From assembly GCF_031846645.1 (NCBI RefSeq), contig NZ_JAVRHN010000015.1, positions 37,321 through 101,320 on the forward strand: a stretch of DNA of 64,000 bases, written 5' to 3'. The notes under the pieces were generated by a model. That model ran no database searches, was not told the DNA's origin, and was given only the letters and a program-made list of their open reading frames with translations. Shown in pieces: positions 53,601 through 60,518 of this stretch. The DNA is from Autumnicola psychrophila (lineage in GTDB: Bacteria > Bacteroidota > Bacteroidia > Flavobacteriales > Flavobacteriaceae). Position 1 is the first letter of the stretch. Every line of letters begins with the position of its first letter. The position numbers and the translations under genes were made by a program.

Positions 53601-53834
53601 AATGTAATCCATTCCCTCAACTCCGTTTATCTGTTCTTCTATGGGAATAATTACACTTTCCAGAACAGTAGCGGCATTGGCTCCCGGGTAATTTGCAGAC
53701 ACCTGCACCGTTGGGGGCGCGATATCTGGATATTGCGTTACAGGCAATGTGGTAATTCCCAGCACCCCCAGAACTAATATAACTATGGAAATGACCGTAG
53801 ATAATACTGGTCTTTCTATGAATACTTTTAGCAT
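50679..53834 (-). CDS. RND multidrug efflux pump, inner-membrane subunit (HAE1/AcrB family)
   Basis: A 1051-residue proton-driven exporter with 12 membrane helices and two large periplasmic loops. The N-terminus FIERPVLSTVISIVILVLGV is the HAE1 first helix. TM4 carries the proton-relay Asp pair in GIVVDDAIVVVEAV. The NGVEGMDYITSTASNNG and FSLPVGVMGAY segments fit AcrB. Substrates are probably lipophilic drugs or bile-like compounds. It lies between the MFP and outer-membrane factor genes. Confidence 0.96.
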   Translation of the reverse strand: MLKVFIERPVLSTVISIVILVLGVLGITTLPVTQYPDIAPPTVQVSANYPGANAATVLESVIIPIEEQINGVEGMDYITSTASNNGSASIQVFFDQGVDPDIAAVNVQNRVARATPLLPREVTQSGVTTQKQQTSSLMFFTVLSENDEYDATFIQNYLNINVIPELKRINGVGDVRVFGSKNYAMRIWLQPEKLAAYNLIPSDVIAAINEQSQEAAAGSIGQNDAEAFEYVIRYSGRYNTESQYKDIVIKALGNGQFLRLQDVAEVELDAEGYSVISFTNGNPGVSMAVYQTPGSNAQEIIENIHAKLNELEKEFPRGLEVVVNFDTNEFLSASIGKVVTTLVEAFLLVFLVVFIFLQDFRSTLIPAIAVPVSIIGTFFFLNLFGYSINLLTLFALVLAIGIVVDDAIVVVEAVHAKLEEGAKTARTATHSAMEEIAGAIISITLVMAAVFIPVTFISGPTGVFYEQFGVTLIVSIFISAVNALTLSPALCALFLKSHEEKGGKKKGFLGRFFSSFNIAFEVTTKKYVKSLSFLHRHKWITGAIIVAAIGAIFWASSTTPTGFVPDEDRGLVFASIELPAGASLDRTAEVTSQLSQKIEKMEGISAVSMVNGFSLIGGAGSNYALGFIKLDPWDQREDESLSAEAITGKFFGVAAGISDADIIFFQPPSVPGFGASAGFEMKILDRTGGSYENLDEATRGYLAELLQRPEILYAQSSFNTNYPQYEINLDVPRAKAAGVAINDIFSTLQGYIGSVYAADFARFGKQYRVFVQGLPEDRATVSDLNSMFVRNDQGEMTPITQFVTLERVYGPQSVTRFNLFNSASVNGASAPGYSSGDAIAAVQEVGTGSLPAGFDIGFSGLTREEISAGDQTTFIFFLSILFVFFILAAQYESYLLPLAVLFSLPVGVMGAYVTTALSGLQNNIYFQIALIMLLGLLAKNAILIVEFAIQRRKSGHSIVDSAFDAARVRLRPILMTSFAFIVGLLPLVFAGGIGAAGNRSIGTGAVGGLLIGTVLGVFIIPILFIFFQWLQEKVSSKPQPAVAEQNNKNLE

Positions 53835-53842
53835 TTTTTTTA

Positions 53843-54964
53843 TTATTTAAATACAGGGTTGATGGAATTTGCAATACTGTCAAAAGCAACAGGTTGTGGC
53901 TGGATTGGAGTATTATTCCGAAGTTCGCCAACTCCCTGGGCCACAACTTTATCTCCTGCTTCTATTCCCGATGCTACCACCAATAGATTGTCTACCCGGT
54001 CTGTTACCTTAATAACTCTGGAGATTGCAATACTATCTCCCTGAACCTCGTATACATATACTCTCCCTTGTTGTTCGTAAGAGGAGCTTTCGGGTACTAC
54101 AGGTACATTTTCATATGTCTTCGGAATTCTTATCCTGCCGCTGCTACCACTGGCAAGAAGCTGATTTGGATTCGGAAATATTGCCCTGAAACTCACAGTC
54201 CCGGTAGAAGGATCCACCTGCCCTGTCACCGTTTCTATCCTGCCTTTACTTTCGTAAATCGATCCATTCACCAGTTCAAGTTCCACCGGAGGGATATTAT
54301 CAATTTTTTCTGAAAGGTTCGCTCCCTCTGTATTCTGCAAAAAGTTAAGGTAGTCCCGTTCGTTCATCGAGAAAAACGCATAGATATCTTCAATCTGTGA
54401 GACTGTGGTTAACGGTGTTGGATCCCCTGGGCTCACAAGAGCGCCTTCACGATATGGTATTGCTCCAACATATCCATCTACCGGGCTTTTTATATTTGCA
54501 TAGCCTATGTTGGCAGCCACACCCTGGTAATTTGCCTGTGCCTGTGCGAGCTTCGCCTTTGCAGTCTCCAGTTGTACACCACTAATAATATTCTTTTCTA
54601 CCAGTGGCTCTAGTTTATCTACTTCTACCTGAGCTGCATTAACGTTTGCACTTGCCGCTCCGGCTTCCTGGCTTAAAGATTCGGTTTCCAGTTTAAAAAG
54701 AAGTTGCCCTTTCCTTACTTTTTGACCTTCATCTACAAGAACATCAGTAATATATCCAGGTACTTTTGCTCTTACTGCACTATTCACCACTCCTTCCAGG
54801 CTTGCCGGATAAGAGGTGTAGCCAGTCACGGTTCTGTTAGGAATTTCCAGTACGGGAAAAGGCGTGGGACCTTGCGCCTGCTGTTGTTGCCCCGGATTGT
54901 CTCCGCAGGAGATGACACTTAGTACGCCGGCAATGACGACAATATATTTGAATATGATTTTCAT
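53843..54964 (-). CDS. RND efflux periplasmic adaptor (membrane fusion protein)
   Basis: A 373-residue lipoprotein (lipobox ISCGD, Cys about 20). The lipoyl/hairpin domains include RAKVPGYITDVLVDEGQKVRKGQLLFKLE and IKSPVDGYVGAIPYREGALVSPG, with the coiled-coil hairpin between. The beta-barrel and proximal domains complete an AcrA-like adaptor that joins the pump to the outer-membrane channel. The 8-bp gap to the pump gene indicates one operon. Confidence 0.95.
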   Translation of the reverse strand: MKIIFKYIVVIAGVLSVISCGDNPGQQQQAQGPTPFPVLEIPNRTVTGYTSYPASLEGVVNSAVRAKVPGYITDVLVDEGQKVRKGQLLFKLETESLSQEAGAASANVNAAQVEVDKLEPLVEKNIISGVQLETAKAKLAQAQANYQGVAANIGYANIKSPVDGYVGAIPYREGALVSPGDPTPLTTVSQIEDIYAFFSMNERDYLNFLQNTEGANLSEKIDNIPPVELELVNGSIYESKGRIETVTGQVDPSTGTVSFRAIFPNPNQLLASGSSGRIRIPKTYENVPVVPESSSYEQQGRVYVYEVQGDSIAISRVIKVTDRVDNLLVVASGIEAGDKVVAQGVGELRNNTPIQPQPVAFDSIANSINPVFK

Positions 54965-54982
54965 TTTTGGTAGAATTACTTG

Positions 54983-55462
54983 TTACTTATTTTGAATTTC
55001 GGAGATTTTCGCTATTGTATTTTTAAGATTCTCTTTCTGGCGCAAGAGGTATTCCTTGAAAAGTAAAGGCACTTCACCTGTTTTTTTATATTTTTCTGAA
55101 TTGTAGGTCGAATTAAACTCGGTGATTTTTTCTACTACTTTAATTTCTTCTGAAATGCTAGAGAGGTAAGTTTCCAACGTATTTTTTAAATACATTCTAT
55201 TCCCGCGGAAATATCTTTTTCGGTCTCCGGGTTTAGTGAAGTATTCAATTTTATTTAGCTGAAGTAGAAGATTCAGTTGTGTAGAAACAGAACTTTTACT
55301 GGCCTCGGTAATTGTCATTATCTCATCAAAGGTATGGCCCTCTTTGGGAGAAAGGATCATAATGACGTAAATGCGCGCGGCTAAAGGAGCTAATTGGTGC
55401 GTTTTTTCAAAATGCACACCAATTTCTTCAATAAGTTTAATTTTTTCGGGTGAGCAGCTCAT
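54983..55462 (-). CDS. GbsR/MarR-type transcriptional regulator
   Basis: A 159-residue winged-helix protein. The HTH region is TFDEIMTITEASKSSVSTQLNLLLQLNKI (about 43-71), the wing TKPGDRKRYFRGN, and the C-terminal half a dimerising helix. The N-terminal Cys (MSCSPEK) is a possible sensor, but this is speculation. It is the first gene of the efflux operon, and a palindrome inside its promoter makes it a likely autorepressor of the pump. Confidence 0.85.
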   Translation of the reverse strand: MSCSPEKIKLIEEIGVHFEKTHQLAPLAARIYVIMILSPKEGHTFDEIMTITEASKSSVSTQLNLLLQLNKIEYFTKPGDRKRYFRGNRMYLKNTLETYLSSISEEIKVVEKITEFNSTYNSEKYKKTGEVPLLFKEYLLRQKENLKNTIAKISEIQNK

Positions 55463-55482
55463 TATTTAAATTTTTCAAGCTG

Positions 55483-55518
55483 CAAAGATATATTTAGTTC
55501 GGAAGTTACCGAACCAAA
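55483..55518 (-). promoter_or_regulatory. Efflux operon promoter with GTTCGG-N6-CCGAAC operator
   Basis: The minus strand has TATCTTTG (55483-55490) as -7 box and, upstream, the perfect palindrome GTTCGGTAACTTCCGAAC (55497-55514), with TTTG adjoining (55515-55518). The palindrome fills the space where sigma/RNA polymerase binds, the classic place for a repressor. The regulator encoded directly downstream is the natural candidate. Confidence 0.7.
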
Positions 55519-55539
55519 GAAACTTAAAAGATTGTTAAT

Positions 55540-56376
55540 TTAGCTTCCGGAGAATTTGAAGAAATTGAGGTTGTTAGATTTTATTACGTAGCCTACTCGC
55601 AACATACTTCTGTACTGATCATAATCAATCAGACTTTCTCCATAGCCGTGGTACCATTCCAGCATGAGATACTGATTGTCCATTTTAAAAGGACGATAGA
55701 ATAACTGCGTTCTCATTGATCCCTTCCAGTCGTCAAAATTGCTGCCTTTTCGAAGCTGTAAGTCCAGGATCCACTTTTCAGGCTGCAGTTCGTAAGAAAT
55801 ATTCAACTCTCCATATCCCATGTATTCCAGTATATCTGGATTATCTTTTTTGTATTTAAATGGTAGCCAACCTTTTAATCGTATAGATGTTCTTGGGTTT
55901 ATGGCAGTTTCAAAACTTAACGACAGCCTGTTCCAGGACCTGGAATAAATGCTGTCCCGGCCGTTGGACTCGTGCTCATATTCAAGGTAAGCCAAAGCCA
56001 TAAGCCTGTCATTTTTGTTGAAAATTGGCTTTCCCAAACCTATACCCGGATTAAAGTTAATATCAGAAAACGGACTGGAGAAACTATACAAATCCCAGAA
56101 TGCCTTTTGTGTATAGGTGAGAAAAAGATAGGTGTTTAGAGGAAGCGTATTTCTTGTGAGTAGTTGCTTGAAACTTATCTGGTATTTGGCATCAGAGTTA
56201 TCAGAAACTGATCTGTTAAAGGGAACTCCGGTAATAAAATAGTTATTCTTGTGTATAGAAAAAGAAGGCATCTTTTCTATGGTATCATCGACCTGTTCTC
56301 TGGTCAATCCCTGTGCATTCAGGGAAATGGCAGTACAGAAAAAAAGGGCAAAACTTAGAAAATAATAGAACTTCAT
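55540..56376 (-). CDS. pldA: Outer-membrane phospholipase A
   Basis: A 278-residue protein with signal peptide (cut after LNAQ) and a 12-strand OMPLA barrel. The active site is seen in YEHESNGRDS and YSRSWNRLSL, giving the His-Ser-Asn set spaced as in E. coli PldA (His142, Ser144, Asn156). It hydrolyses acyl chains of phospholipids misplaced in the outer leaflet. ATG at 56376 is chosen over an upstream GTG that lies at the edge of a -7 box (TAACTTTG, minus strand 56388-56395). Confidence 0.85.
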   Translation of the reverse strand: MKFYYFLSFALFFCTAISLNAQGLTREQVDDTIEKMPSFSIHKNNYFITGVPFNRSVSDNSDAKYQISFKQLLTRNTLPLNTYLFLTYTQKAFWDLYSFSSPFSDINFNPGIGLGKPIFNKNDRLMALAYLEYEHESNGRDSIYSRSWNRLSLSFETAINPRTSIRLKGWLPFKYKKDNPDILEYMGYGELNISYELQPEKWILDLQLRKGSNFDDWKGSMRTQLFYRPFKMDNQYLMLEWYHGYGESLIDYDQYRSMLRVGYVIKSNNLNFFKFSGS

Positions 56377-56387
56377 TTGTTTTTTCA

Positions 56388-56395
56388 CAAAGTTA
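56388..56395 (-). promoter_or_regulatory. -7 promoter box for pldA
   Basis: The minus strand reads TAACTTTG, an exact match, 12 bp before the chosen ATG. Confidence 0.45.
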
Positions 56396-56504
56396 AAAGC
56401 TCTTTGGCAACGTTGCGATTATCAACTTCTAATTCTATGTTAAAGGTGCTTTTAAGGTTAAAAACAAACAATTCTTCAGTATCTAAAAAAGATAAATTAT
56501 AAAA

Positions 56505-57581
56505 TCAGTTTCCATAAATTCCTATTTCCAGTTCTCCTTTATTGTTCATTTTAGCGCGGTACATCCCTGCAGTGTTAAATTCCATTGCAACATTTCCTTC
56601 GTGGTCAATAGCAATAATTCCCCCGTCGCCGCCAAGGTTTGGAATTTTTTCCTGGATCACTTCCCGGGCAGCCTCTTCCAGGCTCACTCCTTTATATTCC
56701 ATCATTGCAGAAATATCGTGCGCCACCATCCCACGGATAAAAAATTCTCCCCAGCCGGTGCTGGAAACCGCGCAGGTTTTGTTGTTTGCGTAAGTCCCCG
56801 CGCCAATAATTGGCGCATCACCAATGCGATTGTACCTTTTATTGGTCATTCCGCCGGTAGAGGTTCCTGCAGCAAGATTTCCATTTTTGTCAAGTGCGGC
56901 GCAACCTACAGTCCCAAATTTGGAATCTTTTATATACGGGTCGAGAAATGCCGTTTTTCCGTCGTGATCCAGTTCAGATTTTTCGCGATCTTTAATTCTT
57001 TGTAGACTTCTAAAGCGGTTCTCTGTATAGAAATATTCAGGATCTACAATCTCAATTCCCTGTTCCTTTGCAAAACGTTCAGCACCTTTTCCTGCCAACA
57101 TCACATGTTCCGAATTTACCATCACTTCATAAGCCAGGTTTATCGGATTTTTGATGGTGGTCACGCCCGCAACCGCACCTGCATTCAGCGTTGCACCATC
57201 CATTATGGAAGCGTCCAGTTCGTTGGTCCCTTCGTTTGTAAAAACAGCACCTTTTCCGGCGTTAAAGAGTGGAGAATTTTCCATAACATTTATGGTGCGT
57301 TGCACTGCTTCCAGCGCCGTACCTCCGTTGGCCAAAATTTCATACCCGGTTCTTATTGCTTCCTCCAGTTTTGCTTTATAAGCGCTTTCTATAGAATCAC
57401 TCATGTTTTCTTTCAGAATTGTTCCTGCGCCGCCATGAATTACAATCCCAAAATTGGCAACGGAATCTTTTTTCTGAATATTTTCTGAATTTGCTTCGGA
57501 AGAGGTTCCGGCTTCGGTAGAAGTATTGTCGTTACAGGCAAAGCAAAGGCAAAGACTGAAGAGAAAGAGTATTTTTTTCAT
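56505..57581 (-). CDS. Isoaspartyl peptidase/L-asparaginase (Ntn hydrolase), lipoprotein
   Basis: A 358-residue protein with a short signal peptide and lipobox LCFAC, followed by an ~25-residue Ser/Thr/Asn-rich tether. The plant-type asparaginase domain has IVIHGGAGTI, GKGAVFTNEG and the autocleavage site SKFGTVGCAALD (Thr becomes the N-terminal nucleophile of the beta chain), then GGMTNKRYNRIGDAPIIGAGTYA. It degrades isoaspartyl dipeptides and asparagine, here probably in the periplasm. Confidence 0.92.
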   Translation of the reverse strand: MKKILFLFSLCLCFACNDNTSTEAGTSSEANSENIQKKDSVANFGIVIHGGAGTILKENMSDSIESAYKAKLEEAIRTGYEILANGGTALEAVQRTINVMENSPLFNAGKGAVFTNEGTNELDASIMDGATLNAGAVAGVTTIKNPINLAYEVMVNSEHVMLAGKGAERFAKEQGIEIVDPEYFYTENRFRSLQRIKDREKSELDHDGKTAFLDPYIKDSKFGTVGCAALDKNGNLAAGTSTGGMTNKRYNRIGDAPIIGAGTYANNKTCAVSSTGWGEFFIRGMVAHDISAMMEYKGVSLEEAAREVIQEKIPNLGGDGGIIAIDHEGNVAMEFNTAGMYRAKMNNKGELEIGIYGN

Positions 57582-57841
57582 CTGAATTGGTATATTTACT
57601 AAAGGCTACAGGTCGATAATGGTCATTTTCTGCAGCACGCCGAAAGTTAACAAAAACTTCTGGTAGTTCCTGGTTTCATTGTTTGTTGTTGGGAGTAAAC
57701 CGCTGGTATAGATCGAAAAATGGCATTTTTGGCACTTCACTTCTGAAATTTTCCGGATGTAGGTCTTTATTCCAGTTTCTTGCAGCGCAGCGTTCTGGAT
57801 TCTAACCTGTGAACTGCTGGTTTCACTCTTTTTCTTTTCTA
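57582..57841. other. Gene-free stretch with family C repeats
   Basis: Family C cores lie at about 57606-57630 (CAGGTCGATAATGGTCATTTT) and 57706-57733 (AGATCGAAAAATGGCATTTTT). Frames here are short and repeat-derived, including a 114-codon minus-strand frame to 57950 with no recognisable protein features. No promoter or RNA was recognised. Confidence 0.5.
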
Positions 57842-58020
57842 TAGGCCAATAATTGTCATTTTTGGAGTGCTCTTTTAGTGGAAAGAGGAATTGGAAGTTA
57901 AAGGTCAAATGTTGAAGGTTTAAAAATGAAAAGTGAAGAGATGTTCGCATTGCTGATTTTGAGATTTTTAGCCGTTGTGCGTGATCAGTTATCTGTTATA
58001 AGTCGAAAACTGCCATTTTG
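57842..58020. repeat. Long direct repeat R, copy 1
   Basis: About 178 bp repeated at 59009-59186. Shared blocks include ATTGTCATTTTT, GTGCTCTTTTAGTGGA, AAGGTCAAATG, AAAATGAAAAGTGAAGAG, ATGTTCGC and CAGTTATCTGTTATAAGTCG. It begins and ends with a family C core, so it may be a compound of two family C elements. Confidence 0.85.
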
Positions 58021-58428
58021 AAGATACGATAATCAGTCGAGAGGTCAGGGGAATTTTAATTCAAAATTGAAACTCATCATTTAAAATAAATTAACGGTTG
58101 CGGTTATCGCAATTTTCGGGAGTAGGAACGCGAACTTGTCGGCTTACCGTTTTGTTTCCAAGCTTCCAAAATTAAACTTTTTCTATAATCACCCGGAATT
58201 TGAGATGAACCGTTGTGCAACATTTCTTAAGTTTAATTTCTGGAAAACGAACGATTATAGAATGTAATGTTTTTGTCCTTTGTTTTCAAAAACAGAATTA
58301 TCCTATTTTTGGAGTTTCTCTAATCCAACTCCAAAATTGAATTTTAAGATTTAATTTTAGGCGTATGATTTAAAAAATTTTCTTTTTGGGAAGTATTTTA
58401 AATAAAAATTTTTCCATTGCAACTTATT
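58021..58428. other. Gene-free stretch with possible hairpin site
   Basis: AACGGT at 58093-58098 and ACCGTT at 58146-58151 bracket a 47-nt segment, and TTGTGCAACATTTC at 58213-58226 is matched by its inverse at 58993-59006. No coding frame is convincing. The arrangement recalls recombination-site-like borders, but no integrase is present. Confidence 0.35.
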
Positions 58429-58889
58429 TTAAAGATTATATATTTCTTTAATAGTCTGCCCCCTAATAAGATTTAAAAAAAATTCATTTGCTTTTTTTTG
58501 TCTTTTATCAAACTCTTTAAAATACTTTTCTTTTTCTTCGATAGTATCATAATCCTCTACGGATTTATTATTTAATTCCTTAAAACCTGTGGTTTTATCT
58601 GCTTCATCTTTAATATCTAATATTTTATTTGCGAATCTGTCAGCATCTTCTTTATCTAAATTTGAGAGAATATAGCTTCCTTCTTTAGAAAAGAAGTTAT
58701 CGATTGATTCTGCTTTTATAACATAACTTTCTTTATCAAAATTTTGAACGATTCCTTCTTCTTGATTTTGGACTGGTAATTTTTCTTGGTAAATATTATT
58801 ATTTGATTTGTCTTCAGATTTACAGCTTGCAAAAATTATGGAGGTTAATAGGCAGGAAATAAAAATTAATAAGTTTTTTTTGGTTTCAT
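58429..58889 (-). pseudogene. Lipoprotein gene with one-base A-tract frameshift
   Basis: The minus strand starts ATG AAA CC followed by A8 (58874-58881). With A8 the frame stops after a few codons. With one more A it reads a 153-residue lipoprotein: signal KNLLIFISCLLTSIIFASC (lipobox FASC), then a charged, Asn/Lys/Glu-rich body (YILSNLDKEDADRFANKIL, EKEKYFKEFDKRQKKANEF) to TAA at 58429-58431. The body has no ATG, GTG or TTG codon, so routine gene callers would miss it. It may be a real decay, a phase-variable tract or a sequencing error. The family is not recognised. Confidence 0.6.
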
Positions 58890-59008
58890 AATTTTTAAGT
58901 TTAAATGGAAAATATATTTAAAAAGATTGTAACTAATTTTTAATTATCAATAATTTAATAAATTTTTCGTTTATAAATCCTGAAAGTTATTGGAAATGTT
59001 GCACAAGA

Positions 59009-59186
59009 GGCCGAAAATTGTCATTTTTGAATTGCTCTTCTAGTGGAGAGAGGAAAGTGGAAGTTCAAGGTCAAATGCTGAAGGCCTAAAAATGAAAAGT
59101 GAAGAGATGTTCGCGTTGCTGGTTTTAAAATTTTCCGGCGTTGTGCGTGGTCAGTTATCTGTTATAAGTCGAAAACTGTCAATTTT
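59009..59186. repeat. Long direct repeat R, copy 2
   Basis: It aligns with 57842-58020 along its whole length at roughly 85-90 percent by eye. The two copies flank the frameshifted lipoprotein module of about 990 bp. Confidence 0.85.
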
Positions 59187-59275
59187 GGAGTGCTTTTAAG
59201 TGGATAGAGGAAAGTGGAAACATCGAAAATTGAACTTCCCTGATTAGTGTTGACCGAAATTTTTACATTATACTC

Positions 59276-60177
59276 GGGTCTGTAAATTAAACTCTGTCTG
59301 ATATTTCAATTCCTCTGGGGCTAGCCCTTCATTGAATTCCGGATTTGATGTACAATACAAAGCTGCACCTGAGCCTTTGGATAAACGCTCAAGATGGCCT
59401 GTGTAAAGCCTTTGAGGTTATCCGTACAGGCAATCAGAATATCCTGTAATCCACGGTTATGAAGATCGGTTAAAACCTGTAGCCAAAAATTAGCACCTTC
59501 GCTCTCAGAGATATACCTCCCTAAGATTTCCTTTTTTCCTTCTTTTGTAATACCCAGGATGTTATAGAGTGCTTTATGGGTGATCTTACCATCTACCTTA
59601 ACTTTATAATGCATGGCATCAAGCCAAACAATGCAGTAGAGCGGCTCTAAAGGACGACTTTGCCAGGCTTTGATATCAGGAATGATCTGATCGGTAATTT
59701 GGCTTAAAACGGTATGGGAAATATCGGTATCATACATTTGCTTAATATGCCCCGAGATGTCACGGTAACTCATCCCAAGTCCATAAAGACCCATGATTTT
59801 TTCTGAAAGATTATCCGCCAGGATTGTCTGCCGTTTTTTGACCAGTTCCGGTTGGAAGCTGCTTTGACGATCTTCAGGGGTTTCAATATCAAAGGAACCA
59901 AAGCCACTTTTTAGCTTTTTATTTCCCTTGCCATTGCGCTTATTCCCTTTAGAGCGTTCATCACTATTCAAATGGGAATCCATCTCTGCCTCAAGGGCTT
60001 TCTCAATAACGTTCTTGAGCATCGGTGCAAAAGCACCGTCTGCACCAAAAAGGCTCTTACCAGACATGAACTGGTCAAGTACCTTCTTCTCGAATTCTTA
60101 TTGTTCTTTTGTTGTCATAATTCTATCTGAATGAAATTAATAAATAATTCAATTCAGACAGAGTTTATTTTACACCC
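59276..60177 (-). mobile_element. Defective IS256-family element (internal deletion)
   Basis: Terminal inverted repeats are visible: the left end begins GGGTCTGTAAAT and the right end, on the minus strand, GGGTGTAAAA; both then share TAAACTCTGTCTGA. The total length is about 900 bp, against ~1.3 kb for intact IS256-type elements, because the 3' part of the transposase gene is missing. No obvious target-site duplication was found by eye (flanks TATACTC and TCTTAGA). Confidence 0.75.
59321..60118 (-). pseudogene. IS256-family (mutator type) transposase, truncated and interrupted
   Basis: The original ATG at 60118 gives MTTKEQ and then TAA (60098-60100). The same frame then continues EFEKKVLDQFMSGKSLFGADG. 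From an internal ATG at 60067 a 248-residue product is possible. It shows the mutator-transposase order: EAEMDSHL, RNGKGNKKLKSGFGS, YGLGMSYRDIS, the first DDE Asp in WLDAMHYKV and the second Asp in ACTDNLKG. It ends abruptly at CIVHQIRNSMKG, before the catalytic Glu, so it cannot be an active transposase. Confidence 0.85.
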
Positions 60178-60518
60178 TCTTAGAAAGTTTTTTTTCATTA
60201 AAATTCTATACTTTCAATATTATCTTGTAAATGGTCATCAACTAAAACCCTCGATATTAAGTATTTTTTTTCAGATTTATTAAATGTGTGGTTTTCGATG
60301 CTTAAGGAGCTCGGAATTGTATAGCCTGTTTTTACTTAGTATTATTTTTTAAGCTAATTTTATGGTACTATGCGTATTAGATAAATTCAGCTTTTAGAAA
60401 GGTGTGATTTTCACTACTTTTGTAGTATATTTTTGTATCCAAAATCACTAGCCAGGAATTCTGGAGTATGTCCTTCACTCCTTTATAAAATGATTAAAAT
60501 TTCCAATCCTATTTCCAA
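60178..60518. other. Gene-free, AT-rich stretch upstream of the CRTAC1-like gene
   Basis: Contains TATTTTTG at 60428-60435, an exact -7 match about 83 bp before the ATG of the next gene. No other feature was recognised. Confidence 0.35.

Noticed and set aside
49275..55462. Acquired resistance island
   Set aside because: The RND operon has native promoter style, a single terminator and no adjacent mobile element, so it looks like a resident chromosomal efflux system.
57606..57950. 114-codon minus-strand frame
   Set aside because: It runs through family C and R repeat sequence, has no family features, and the R copy at 59009-59186 does not preserve the frame.
58093..58151. Integron attC site
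   Set aside because: Outer arms AACGGT/ACCGTT suggest a hairpin, but the inner arms do not clearly pair, no integrase is present and no second site was found. Kept only as an open question.
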